Shown: piece by piece, positions 1-10,300 of the stretch
How the letters are laid out: each line of letters opens with the position of its first letter
How positions within the stretch are numbered: the first letter of the stretch is position 1
From: Eukaryota sp. TZLM1-RC
Lineage: Eukaryota > Metamonada: BaSk clade
NCBI GenBank assembly: GCA_040285825.1
Contig: JAUPSS010000004.1
Coordinates: forward strand, 4,719,658-4,783,657
DNA length: 64,000 nt
Reading direction: 5' to 3'
The notes under the pieces: model-generated
The model's database searches: none
Seen by the model: the letters and a program-made list of their open reading frames with translations, nothing else
What the model was told of the DNA's origin: nothing
Translations under genes and position numbers: made by a program

Positions 1-1098
1 GAAGACCCTAGAATGGATCAAAATTTTTACGGCACATACTTGGAAAATAATCCATTGATGCCATCAGAAGTTTTTTCGGTTATCAAAAAGAGACCACGTG
101 GTAAGTCTGCCGGACTTTCTGGTATTACTATTGATCATGTAAAAGCCGCGATTATTTCTTCAGAAGATTGCCTTGGTTTATTGACCAAATTTTTCAACCA
201 AATATTTTCTGGTCAACTCAAATACCCAGAAGAATTAAGAAGTTCTCGTTTGACTGCACTTGTCAAAAATTCAAAAATGGATGTTCGTCCTATTGCAGTC
301 TCTGAGAGCTTACACAATATTTTTTCTGCGTGTTGCTTAAGCAGGTTCAATGAAAAAGCTAAAAAGATTTTATTACCCTTTCAATATGGTATAAATACTA
401 CAGATGGAGTCTCTTCAGCGATTTTTGCTACTGATGTTTTATTTCGCAAAAATGAATCCAATGTTTGTATGTCATTGGATTTTAGTAAGGCTTTCAATTC
501 ACTAAGTCGTCGCAGTATCCATGGTGCTCTATTGCAATATATGCCGGAATTAATACCGTATTTTCAATCAACATATTGCACATATTCTAATTTACATTTT
601 GGTAACAACATTTTGAGTTCATCAAGTGGCGTAAAGCAAGGAGATCCGTTAGGACCTCTTTTGTTTTGTTTGGCCATTCATCCTATTTTACTGCAAATTC
701 AAGAGATGTTTCCTTCACTAAAAATGATTGCATATATGGATGATGTTGTGCATATTGGTGATTTAAATATTGTGAAACAAGCAACTGTATGTTTTAAAGA
801 ACTATTTAACAAAATTGGCCTCCCACTTAATTTACTGAAATGTGTTCTATTTTCGAATTCTCCGGTTTCTACAATAGTTGATGGTTTTGAAATTTCAAGC
901 CAAATTATACTCAATTAATGCTATGCGTCATTTGGGTTCGTTTTATGAAATAATGATGCAATTACCAAAGAATTGTTTGAAAATTTGAACTCAATTCCTG
1001 ATAAAATTGACTGAATGATGACTTTAGATTTACAGAAACATATCAAATTTACCATTATAAGACTGTGTTTTAGTTTCAATTTCAATCATATATTTCGA
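1..1098 (+). pseudogene. R2-like non-LTR retrotransposon (family A), RT region, copy 1 first part
   Basis: Reverse transcriptase part of a site-specific-type LINE. The open frame 13-918 (301 aa) shows the GKSAG..GIT motif at residues 31-39, a FSKAFNSLS palm motif, SGVKQGDPLGPLLFCL, and the catalytic YMDD. The element starts outside the window. After 918 the frame is shifted, but homology continues to 1098, where it breaks at the sequence TATTTCGA. It resumes at 3033 after an inserted LTR-element fragment, with about 62 bp of the LINE missing, and again at 10565 after a gypsy-like element. The parts lie in order and on one strand, so they are one disrupted copy followed by truncated tandem copies. 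Assignment to the R2/restriction-like-endonuclease clade rests on the CCHC finger and endonuclease motif in the downstream part. No longer translatable as one protein. Confidence 0.85.
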
Positions 1099-2923
1099 CG
1101 AGAGAATCTCTAGGAGCATTTGTTCCTAGGGGTTGCGTGGGTGTAGATGATTTTATAACAGATGCTTGTGTAGGAGTTGCTTCACAAGAAGCTCTCCTAG
1201 ATGCCAGAGGCCCTACAGAAGGTGTACTAAATAGGTTCATATTCCTCTCTTCTGAAGGCAATGTTTCGCCCAACTTTATGATAAATCTTGTCTTAAGAGG
1301 TTCCTCCTGCACAGGTACAGTCTGGGCTGGTGGCCTTAAATCCACCCAATCTGGTGCATCTCTAGATCCTCTAGGGACCCCTACTAGTTTATGATCGTAT
1401 GGAAGGCAACTGCTCTTTATTAAGACATTCTCAAAAACGTTTTGGTCGGGCCAGCTATCAACCCATGCCTTAAGTTTTGCCATCCATGCATCAGGGTATA
1501 CTAGTTTTAACTTGTTGGGGCCAACACGTTGCTCTTTCAATTCAATTACCCTTGTGCCTATTTCTCTAATATAGGACTCCTTGGTATGAAATTGAAGGGT
1601 GTCACCTCGAGATTCATCGAATCTGCCCCCAAGCATAATAAAAATGTCCGCAATGGAATCTTTTGGGTGTACATTCTCCACTAGGAAATGCCTTACGACA
1701 CCTCTAAGGTTTCTACCTTGTTGATCATGAGGGTACATCTTAGCTATCCAAAATACTCTGTCGTAAGCTTCTTGATTTCCACTGAAATATATTTTGTGAT
1801 CATCAATTGTATCCCTATGCCATTTGGCAGGCCTGGGAGTAGCAGCTTGATACTTTGAACGAAGTGCGCTAAAATAGCAATCCTCGACTGCACTCATTCC
1901 ACACGAGACTGCCGAATCGGTAAGATCATCCAATCTCTTCAAAAGATTTGGACTCTGATCATAACTCTCGTAGACGACGTCGTCAAGTGTTTTGCCGTGG
2001 GCTTCCCCAAAGAGGAAGGGCCAACGTTTCGCTAAATAGTCACGTCAGACCTTCTCACATTCGGCTTGGTCTACGTCTCCCGCAAGACGCTCTGACTCAT
2101 TCTCAGCCATTTTTAATAATTCGTCATCACTCCAATCCATTACATCTTCGGGAGGATTGGCGATGAGGTCCAATAAGAAATCTCTAGTTACAGCCTCAAC
2201 TGCCTTTGCTAATTTCCTTCGGTAAAGACTTTGAGAAGTCCTTTCCGTAGATGGAAAACTAGGAGTTGGATTAGGAGGATTGGGTGTATGAGGTGGTTCA
2301 TCATCGCTCTCATCCCCTCTCCTGCTGTAGTTCTGATTAAGAGATCCCCTGGAATCACTTTGAGGTTCCTCACTTGAGCTGATGTCAAAAGTAGGTGAGG
2401 AGGGAGTTTTACGTGAGGAGCTAGTCGTAGACTGTTGCTCGCCTTCGCCTCCTTCACCTTCTGTACAAGCGTCAGATTTGTTACTTACAACAAACGCTTT
2501 GAATCTCCGTTGCTCGCCCGGAGTGAGAAAACTCTTCCTACAAGGAAGGAGCTCCGAGGAGTTATTGGGATATGTGTACAGTTCTGTCACATCCACATCG
2601 TGGTTACCGCTCTCCTTATTAGGGAGGTGACTTCCTTTCTGGGAGGAAAGGCTCTCCTCAGTGTGAAGTTTACTCTCCTTATTGGGGAGGAGGCTTTTTT
2701 TCTGAGAGGCAAGGCTCTTCTCAGCGGAAAGCTCACTCTCCTTAGGAGGATTACTCTTCCCGAAGGAAGGATTACTCTCCGTAGGTGGAGGATTACTCAC
2801 CGTGGGTGGTGGATTGTTCTCCTTCAAAGAAGGGACATTACTCTTCCTCAGAGAGGAAGGAGGGTTATCATTGTGGCTTTTCAGGCCATTAATTAATGAT
2901 GCTTTATCCATATATGATAACAA
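1082..2923 (-). pseudogene. gag-like protein, one in-frame TGA, 3' truncated
   Basis: Two open frames, 2923-2045 (292 aa) and 1942-1082 (286 aa), lie in the same frame and are separated by a single TGA at 2045-2047; the 34 codons between them are open. The first half is low complexity, with repeated Glu-Ser/Lys-Ser units in residues 20-105 and acidic Ser-rich stretches to about 230. The second half looks globular and basic (Trp-rich segment around residues 160-175 of the second ORF). Position directly behind a putative LTR, composition and lack of enzymatic motifs suggest a Gag. No zinc knuckle is visible. The last residues before the stop at 1082 are encoded by the neighbouring R2-like sequence, so the natural C terminus is lost. 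Function is inferred from context only. Confidence 0.5.
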
Positions 2924-3032
2924 AGATTAAGGAATAATTTATTAGAATTTCACCGGCCCTTATGAAGGCCATCACTAGTGAACTATACTATATAAATACA
3001 AATGTACTAGACTAATTGTCCACAGTACAACA
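1099..3032 (-). mobile_element. 5' fragment of an LTR retrotransposon (5' LTR plus gag-like ORF) inserted in R2-like copy 1
   Basis: Sequence foreign to the R2-like element, in reverse orientation. Read on the minus strand it starts with TGTTG just inside 3032, has a TATA-like stretch (TTTATATAG) and the tract CACTAGTGATGG. That tract also occurs in the 190-bp LTR of the gypsy-like element at 20062-25078, in the same relative place. This suggests a 5' LTR of a related family. It is followed by a long Ser/Pro-rich open frame. No protease, RT, integrase or 3' LTR follows: the frame runs out into R2-like sequence at 1098. No target duplication is visible because the left side is deleted together with about 62 bp of host element. 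The inner LTR border cannot be fixed. Confidence 0.6.
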
Positions 3033-3330
3033 TCTGTCACAATTGCTGGGATGTAAAATGTTCCAAATTCCAGACCATGCTTAACTCAGTCCACATTATG
3101 GCGGTTTAGGGTTGACGAAGACTTCTATACTTACCTCGTGTGCTTTTGTTGGTGGATGCAGAAATGCAATCTTTGAGTTTTCCGAAGGATTTGCAGATTG
3201 GGAAGATTTATTGATGACAACGCAAAGTTCCACTGTTTTTGCATTAAATGAAGAAATTTCAAAAATTGATGCAGAAAAATGGGGTTGATGCTTTCCCCAA
3301 TCATTCAATGGCAATATTCCAGAAAAGAAT
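3033..3330 (+). pseudogene. R2-like family A, copy 1 middle part
   Basis: Continuation of the copy broken at 1098. The sequence from CTGTCACAATTG to CAGAAAAGAAT is nearly identical to the tandem units further right (for example 11723-12016), with a few stops (TTAACTCAG for TTACCTTAG; GGTTGATGC for GGTCGATGC). It encodes the linker between RT and the CCHC finger. It ends exactly at the GAAT target duplication of the gypsy-like element and continues at 10565. Confidence 0.85.
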
Positions 3331-3411
3331 TGTTGGCAACAAACTAATGTTGCCGTGATACATCACGTCATACTTTCCGGAATCGGCAAGAGGAGTTTAG
3401 CCTGGCTAACA
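3331..3411 (-). repeat. 3' terminal repeat of gypsy-like element 1 (81 bp)
   Basis: Bases 3340-3411 are the same as 10493-10564 as far as I can read (72 bp). The outer nine bases TGTTGGCAA are present only here. On the minus strand the repeat begins TGTTAGCC and ends GCCAACA. It is bordered by the GAAT target duplication and, on the inside, by a polypurine tract. Confidence 0.85.
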
Positions 3412-3434
3412 CTGCCTCTTCTTCCTTCTTTTTC
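3412..3434 (-). promoter_or_regulatory. polypurine tract of gypsy-like element 1
   Basis: On the minus strand this is an almost pure A/G run (core AAGAAGGAAGAAGAGG) directly before the 3' terminal repeat. This is the usual place for the primer of plus-strand DNA synthesis in LTR elements. Confidence 0.75.
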
Positions 3435-3565
3435 GTTGTTTCTTGGCCGGAGGATCGAAAAGTTTCACATAACGGAAATAGGCGGAAGTATTCTTAATGG
3501 ATGAGACAGGTTGTTTGGTGGTAGTCCCATCAGACCACAAAACAGTAGCTAGATCACTTGAAATG

Positions 3566-6472
3566 TCAAGAATAGCGTCCAGAAAGGCCTCTCCAGAATC
3601 TGCAGCGGCATAGGCATCTAGAGTAACAAGGCTTAATGAGATGTACTGAAGTTTTCAAGGAAGAGCGGGTAACCGGATTCAGAACAAGAAGGGAACTAGG
3701 GGATAAGATCCTCTGTACGGTATAGGGACCGACATAATGACCATGAAGTTTGTCTGGCTTCTCGCGCAGAACAAAGACACGGTCGTCTACTTGAGGACGA
3801 TAAGAGGGCTCAGGCATATCGACAGTAGATTGATCAAGGGATTGGCCTACAGCTTCCCAGGAAGAAACGAGCTTCTCTGTCAACTTGTGCAGATGTTCGA
3901 TGAATTCTGGCTTGTCAGCAGGCAAGGAGTGGGAGGCAAAGGAAGTCAATAGCTGGTTGGGTAAGAGGCGAGGAGAGGTGTCGGATCCGAAAATTAGACT
4001 ATATGGAGAGGCGTTCAGAGCTTTCCTTTCTTGTGAGTTTAATACCATCTGGCAGAGGGGAACGTAATCAGACCAGTTATGGTAATCGGAGAAGTCGAGC
4101 AGCATACGTCGAATGACTTGAAGAAAGCTTCGGTGTTGGCGTTCTACTAATCCATTGGATTGATGGTAGTGGGGCAAGGACTGGGTATGTTCAACGTTCA
4201 GGAATTGACATAGCAGACCGAATATCTTGTTGGCGAATTCGGGACCGTTGTCAGTGTGTATACAACGTGGGGCACCGAAAACGGAGTAAACAGAGGAGAT
4301 TAAGGAGTTGGCTACGGTTAAAGCTTTAAGGTCTTTCGTAGGGACTAGGATACTGAACTTGGAGAATGCATCAACAAAATGAACAATATATCGGTAACCA
4401 TAGGAGTCAACGGGCAGGGGGCCAATGGAATCGCAGTGGATGCTTTCAAATGGGCGGCGAACGGAATTCAAAGATCCAGTGGAGGAAATCAATGTCTTAG
4501 GAACGGGGGCAGTCTTTTGGCAAGGGATACAAGTATTAATGTGGGTTTGGTGGTCGCTTCGCATGTTGGGCCAGTGGAAGTCAGACTGTTGGAGGGACTT
4601 CCAACATTGAGCGAAAGGAAGATGTCCGGCTTCGGTGGATCCGTGAACCAGAAGGAGGATCTCGGATCGAAGAGAAGGCGGAACCAAGATCTTATTGGAT
4701 CGGGTTAGTTTTAAACCCAGTTGAGGTTCAATCCTACAATCATCAAACAGGGGGTCACTATCGGGGATCTTTTGTTGTTCCTTGAATAGCTTGTCAAGGA
4801 ATGAACGGGCGGGTGAGTTTCGGACAAGGGGATTGTTGATCAAATCGGAACTGGCAGGAGATTCAGATAGGGAATGAACCAAGGCAGTAACATAGTGGGA
4901 ATCGGAATCAGAGGAAATCTCAATCATAGCGGAATCGGAACTGAATCTACGATCACGTTCATCATCTTCGGACATGAACTGGGAACGGAGGAAACGGAGG
5001 AACGGAGGAGGATGATCGAACACTTCCGGGTGAAGTTCAATTATCTCTCTGCGGGTAGGCAAGTGGAACTGGGAACTAGGAAGGTAGTAAGTGGGGAGAT
5101 CGTCTGAAGAGCGGTTGATGTCTATGAAGGCCTGACGACCATCTCTATAACTAATGATTTCGAGAACTTTATCTCGAATAATGAAGTCGAGACGGGAGCG
5201 GTATTGAGTAGGGCTATCAAGCAGCAGGGAGCGGATGTCCTCGAAGTGAGAGCAGACCTGAGAAGTTTCTAGCATGAATCGGGGTTCATCTTCGGTTCCA
5301 AGGACTGAGTGATAGTCCAGCGGCAAATAGTGGTAGTGAATTCCTCTATCACGAGGGTCTATTCGATGACTATAAACCATCTCCAGGCAAGGAATGGCTA
5401 TGGGACAGGGAGTGACCTCGTCATCGTCGTAATGGTAGACGGAATGGATCTCAGGCTTGATTAGGCAAAGGGGAATGAAGGAAGTGATATCTCGAGATGA
5501 GGGTAAGGTGTAGTCGACGTAAAAAGGGTCAGGGAGAGGTTGGTGATCGGTTAAAGCGGGGCGTCTAGGGGTAGGTCTCAGGTCAGAGTATGTCAGAGCG
5601 GTAGGGAGTAAGCAAAAATCATATAGTTGTTCACCAAAGGGGGTACCGGTATGTGTATCAGGGATCCAAGGGAAATGATCACATTTTGGGGAGTTGGGAC
5701 ATTCTCTGGGGTTGCAAGGAGGGGGGGTTGAATCATGAAAGCAGCGGCTACTTTGGTTAGCACGTTTCCACAGGTTGGGGAAATATAACGGCGGTGGATC
5801 CTTATTCAGATGCGATTGATTGATTAGAAGGTGGTATCGGTGGGTGAGGTGGCGGTTTCTTTCCCAGCTAAAAGGGGCCATGTGAGTAGGGAGAGGAATC
5901 AAGTGGAAGATATGCGCGTGGTCAATCAGAGAACCTAGGGTTACATTGGGATGAATATAGTTGAGGACAATAAGGTGAGCGTTCAGGGGCATAACCTTGG
6001 GAAGATAGTCTAACTGGGGCATCTTGGGATGCTGGAAGTATATGCGAGAGTTCCAGTTGGCCTGTTGAATCAAATCGTTAACCTTGAAGTTTCTAGCATA
6101 AAGACAAAGAGGCTCAGCATCGGGATCAATAGGAGCGGACACAGGCCGAGGATCAAAAGCAGCTTTGCCAAAGTCTTTTGGAGCGAATGTGTTGTTAAAT
6201 AGGAGTGGTAAATCGGTTGAGAAGACGAAGAAGCGGGCGGAAGAGGGAGAGAGTAGCTCATTAGGTTCAGGATTCAAATTGTATTGGATAAAGTGTTTGC
6301 CGGAGTTGAGGTAAGCAGTAACAGAATGCTCAGGCCGGAGAGCAGAGGGGTGGTGGGTTCTACGGGCGGTATCAAAGTCAATGTCATACCAATGAGGGGA
6401 GGAGTGTGTCAGACCGTCGAGGTTCAGGTAATTCCATAATGGAGATCTAGCCGATCCTCGATGAGTCATCAT
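3566..6472 (-). CDS. integrase ORF with large unassigned N-terminal extension (gypsy-like element 1)
   Basis: 968 aa. Residues 604-660 form the HHCC zinc domain (H610, H617, C648, C651). The catalytic core follows with D681 (HCDSIGP), D741 (HTDNGPEF) and E777 (NGLVERQH), spacing D-35-E as in retroviral-type integrases. Residues about 890-945 have the SH3-like C-terminal motif (DDRVFVLRE...HGHYVGPY). Residues 1-555 match nothing I recognise. They are rich in His, Pro, Tyr and Asp, contain a Cys cluster at about 243-265 and end in an acidic Ser-rich stretch (500-530). The ATG overlaps the stop of the RNase H frame as ATGA, which would suit stop-restart expression; a frameshift is an alternative. 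The sister element at 20252-21712 lacks the extension. Confidence 0.88.
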   Translation of the reverse strand: MMTHRGSARSPLWNYLNLDGLTHSSPHWYDIDFDTARRTHHPSALRPEHSVTAYLNSGKHFIQYNLNPEPNELLSPSSARFFVFSTDLPLLFNNTFAPKDFGKAAFDPRPVSAPIDPDAEPLCLYARNFKVNDLIQQANWNSRIYFQHPKMPQLDYLPKVMPLNAHLIVLNYIHPNVTLGSLIDHAHIFHLIPLPTHMAPFSWERNRHLTHRYHLLINQSHLNKDPPPLYFPNLWKRANQSSRCFHDSTPPPCNPRECPNSPKCDHFPWIPDTHTGTPFGEQLYDFCLLPTALTYSDLRPTPRRPALTDHQPLPDPFYVDYTLPSSRDITSFIPLCLIKPEIHSVYHYDDDEVTPCPIAIPCLEMVYSHRIDPRDRGIHYHYLPLDYHSVLGTEDEPRFMLETSQVCSHFEDIRSLLLDSPTQYRSRLDFIIRDKVLEIISYRDGRQAFIDINRSSDDLPTYYLPSSQFHLPTRREIIELHPEVFDHPPPFLRFLRSQFMSEDDERDRRFSSDSAMIEISSDSDSHYVTALVHSLSESPASSDLINNPLVRNSPARSFLDKLFKEQQKIPDSDPLFDDCRIEPQLGLKLTRSNKILVPPSLRSEILLLVHGSTEAGHLPFAQCWKSLQQSDFHWPNMRSDHQTHINTCIPCQKTAPVPKTLISSTGSLNSVRRPFESIHCDSIGPLPVDSYGYRYIVHFVDAFSKFSILVPTKDLKALTVANSLISSVYSVFGAPRCIHTDNGPEFANKIFGLLCQFLNVEHTQSLPHYHQSNGLVERQHRSFLQVIRRMLLDFSDYHNWSDYVPLCQMVLNSQERKALNASPYSLIFGSDTSPRLLPNQLLTSFASHSLPADKPEFIEHLHKLTEKLVSSWEAVGQSLDQSTVDMPEPSYRPQVDDRVFVLREKPDKLHGHYVGPYTVQRILSPSSLLVLNPVTRSSLKTSVHLIKPCYSRCLCRCRFWRGLSGRYS

Positions 6473-7332
6473 GCAGCACAGGGCGGGCGCAGGGTTGTCA
6501 AAGGCACTTCTGGTCTTCTTCTCTTTTTTTTCTTCTTCTTTGAGGCTGTTTCGACATAGTTAGCCCTAGATAAGTAGTCGGCCCAATAGTTCTTAGTTCC
6601 TTCAATGTGAACGCAGTCGAAGGAGAAGGACTGAAGGACGGGGATCCATCGGAGAACAACTCGATTGTTGTCGGGGCAAGAGAACAAGTAGGCAAGGTTC
6701 TTGTGATCGCAGAAAATTTTTAGGTGCTTAGTCAGAAGATATGACGAGAGATTGGGTTGGTTCAACGTCATAACTATAGCGAAAAGCTCTTTCTGAAGGG
6801 TGGACCATCGCTGTTGTGAAGGAGTCAGAATACGTGAGTAGAAAGACACGGGCATTACCTTGCGTTTCGAAAGGCAGGTTCCTGGGGGGCAAGGTTCTAA
6901 CTCTTTCCAGACAATACCAGCGATAGCTTTGTCAGATGCGTCGGTGGACACAAGAATTGTGTCATCTGGGTCAGGTAAGGCGAGAGGAAGGCTATTAATC
7001 ACCATTTCCTTGATATTGTTGAAGCATTGGAGTTCTTGAGGTCCTAACTTGATGCGCTTAGGTTTGTTCTTCAATAGCGCAGTTAAGGGGGCAAGTTCTT
7101 TGGATACAGAGGGGAGCCAGTCACGGAGAAAATTGATCGAGCCAGTGAAGGATCGGAGTTCGGGGACGGAAGTCGGAGGGGCTAGGTTACGTACGGTTTC
7201 AATCTTAGAGGGATCGATGCGGCGCTTTCCATCTTCAAAGATGGTTCCAAGTATCTTGATAGGATGTCGGTCGGTCTGGAAGGAACACTTGTGAAGACCG
7301 ATTCTCACACGATAACGGCGAGCACGAGACAA
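6469..7332 (-). CDS. RT thumb/connection and RNase H part of pol (gypsy-like element 1)
   Basis: 287 aa, in the same frame as the gag-pol ORF that stops at 7345; only one TGA separates them. It opens with the RT connection region (SLHKCSF-type, then FTGSINFLRDWLPSVSKELAPL). RNase H follows: STDASDKAIAG (first Asp), KELFAIV (Glu), CDHKNLAYL (Asp) and the terminal NYWADYLSRAN. The tail is a Lys/Arg stretch followed by Pro-rich residues. The listed start is just the first Met after the stop; in an unbroken element this would be the end of one polyprotein. The stop overlaps the integrase start by 4 nt. Confidence 0.88.
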   Translation of the reverse strand: MSRARRYRVRIGLHKCSFQTDRHPIKILGTIFEDGKRRIDPSKIETVRNLAPPTSVPELRSFTGSINFLRDWLPSVSKELAPLTALLKNKPKRIKLGPQELQCFNNIKEMVINSLPLALPDPDDTILVSTDASDKAIAGIVWKELEPCPPGTCLSKRKVMPVSFYSRILTPSQQRWSTLQKELFAIVMTLNQPNLSSYLLTKHLKIFCDHKNLAYLFSCPDNNRVVLRWIPVLQSFSFDCVHIEGTKNYWADYLSRANYVETASKKKKKKRRRPEVPLTTLRPPCAA

Positions 7333-7344
7333 GATGTAGTCTAT

Positions 7345-10300
7345 TCATTGTAAGAAGGCTTTTTTCGTTGAGGCGGCTACGATAATATCATCCATATAGA
7401 TGAATACTCCTTCAGAGTCAAAAATACCTTTCATGAGGTTTTGAAACACAGCAGGAACATTCTTTAGGCCAAAAGCAGCACGGGTGTTTTTGATCTTCCT
7501 TCCTGGGATGGCTATGGCCGATTTCTCTTGATCGTCGGGGTGCAGATTTAACTGCCAGAAGGCTTTTGGCAAATCCAGGGTGGCAATGTATTTATTACCA
7601 GAGAGGAACTCACAGACATCAGAAATCTTGGGCAGATCAGCTGGAACAGGGACAGTTAGGTCGTTGATGCCTCCAGCACCGGAGTAATCTCCAGTTAGAC
7701 GAGGAGGTTTCCCAGGGCGTTGGACAAGACATATGGGTGAGCTCCAGGGTCCATCATAGGGCACAGCAAAACCATTGTTTACGAGTACGTCCATTTCTTC
7801 GTTGGCAACCTTAAGCTTATCCGGTGGCAGGTAACGGAATTTCTTAGAAACAATCTTGGATTCATCGTGGAAAGGAATGCGCATCGGTGGACAGTCTATA
7901 CCTTCAGGGGCTGGAAGCTTTGAAAATACTTCTGGGTATTTGAACAATAAATCTTTGATCGAAGTTTCCAGAGCAAGGTCGTTCAGCAGAAACGAGGTTT
8001 TGTCCAGATCAGGGAGAGCGGAAAGAGCAGAGACTCGGTCAGACGGAGGAATGAACAGATCAGGGATTGATTCATCTTCCATTAACTGATAGTTTTTATC
8101 AGATAGGTTAAGGAAGAGGTACTCATCGGTTAGGATGCCTAGCCTTTTGAGGAGGTCGCAACCAATGATACATGAATTCTGGCAAGGGAGTACAGCAAGG
8201 GTTACGTCGATAAAGGTGAGCTTAGCGGCGCCTCCAAGAGAGAAGGCGAGCTTTCCAGAAACAAGGGGGCAGACAACTTTAGTCCGATCAGCTAGTCCTA
8301 CTTCAAGAGAGTTATTCGTGGGTTGGAGCTTGGCCTTTTTGGTTAGATCTTCAGAGATACATGAGATAGTGGCTCCAGTGTCTACCATTCCGTACAGGAA
8401 GGTCTGTTCATCGACTAGGATCTTCAAGTGGAGCAGCTTCTTGTCTACAGGCTTGTTGAGTTCTTTCTCAAATATTGAGATCATAGGCTTAGCGAGGGAG
8501 TCGTCCTTCTTGATCAATTCCTTAGATCCTTTGGTCTCGTTCTTAGAGCGTTTCTTGGTAAATTCAGAGGCATCATGCGTTACTCCACCGTCGGCGTAAG
8601 CACAGTCGGCGTCGACCAGCCCAGACTCAGTGTCGAGGTCGGGATTAGCTTCCAACGACAAAGAGTCTATGTTACGGGAGGGAGCCTTTCCTGGCGGTAC
8701 CACATGAGATAAGCTTGAGGAAACCTTCGAAGCTGACTCGCTAGAATTAGACATAGGATTAGAGGATGGTTCAGAATAGGTTGAGGGAGAACGAGGGATA
8801 AGAGCGTGGTTGGTATCTGAGAAAGGAGGGGCTATTGAATCTAAGTTGTCGAAGAGTTCTTGAAACTCTTGCGCTTCAGAGAATGACAGGGAGGGTGTTG
8901 AGCTTCTGGATGTTGAAGGAGATGTCGAGTAGTTATAAAGGTTTATTGAAGAGAATGGGTTGAGGGTCACACTATAAGAATCATTGTCGGAACTAGAGGA
9001 GGATGAGGACATTACTCCATGCGGGAAGATGCTCTCGACGGCAGTATCTTCTTCCAAGGCAGACTGAATCGAATCAATGATTGAATTAACTTGAGGCTCT
9101 TCAGGGTTGGCGTCAGTTACTTGGTTGACTTGGCGGCGAAGGTTGTGCTTTCTTTGGAGGGTAGGATTGTTTCCATATTTCCGGGGCTTGCTGGCCTTGC
9201 ATCCAGGCTTTGGGCAGTCCTTCACCATATGGCCAGGCTCCTTGCAATAAAAGCAAGTTATGGGAGAGGGAGACTTCTGAGGAGAGAAATATTTCTGCTC
9301 AGAACGAGGACTTTGACGGGAAGGCGAAGACTTGGGGGTGGAGCGGACGGAATAAGACTTGTTAGCAGAGCGGTGGGCCTGGGGAGTTCGAGAATTCTGA
9401 CGAGAGGGATGAGATCTAGGAGGAGGTGGGTTTGGGCCATGCAGAGTACAGTAAGCAGAGTAAGGGAGGTGATAGGAGGGAAGAAGCTGACGGAGGCGAG
9501 AGACTAAGGAGGAGAAGCTATCAATAGAGCCAGTTTCTACGTCGGTTCGGATGATAAAGCGGAGTCTCTCGGGACGTATTCCATTCGTAAAGAACTTCAT
9601 ACGAGCAGATTCAGGTAGTTCGGAGGGACAGAGTCGGAGTTTCTTGAGGAAGGCAGAGATGTAAGAAGTGATGGCTTCTTCAGCGATAGGAGCGGACAGA
9701 TTGAGTCTCAGAGATTGAAGCTTATGATAAGCCTCAGCAGAGTCTTCAAAACGGCAAAAGGATAACAAGTGGGAAAGAACGGCTTCAGGGTCGTTGGGAT
9801 CGATTCCTTCGAAGATCTCGAAGGTCTCTAACACTATAGGGGCAATAGTACATAACACATACGGCAGCATAACTTGGTGAAGCTGATTTTCAGAAACAAG
9901 GCGGCGCTTTTCGAAGGTAGCAACATTGGTGGTATCGGAGGAGTCAGAAGGCGGGTCTTGACTTTCTTCAAAATCCATCTCAGAGGGAAGTTTGAAGTTT
10001 CGAGGGTGCAAGGTCGAACTAGGTTTTCTCGTTCTAGTGGAGACAGGGGTAGATTCGGAGGTGTCTTCAGTACTCAATTCGGAATTCTCGGTGAGAGAAA
10101 GTCTGGATTTCAGGGCAGCAACTTCTTGAGTGCGAGCCTTGATGGCTTCTCGGTCAGAATCACAGGAGGAGGACTCGGATGCCTTCGTGCCGGAGGGAGA
10201 CTGAGAGTGAGTAGAAGACGGATATCTTCTTGCCATGTCTGACGAGACATGATTGGAGGACATACGGGATGCGTACACCTTAAGCGCTTCCACATACTGG

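Noticed and set aside
7345-7347. Alternative genetic code with TGA as sense codon
   Set aside because: R2-like ORFs end in TGA-TAG and host genes contain no internal TGA; the in-frame TGAs are confined to transposons and relics and fit CGA-to-TGA decay.
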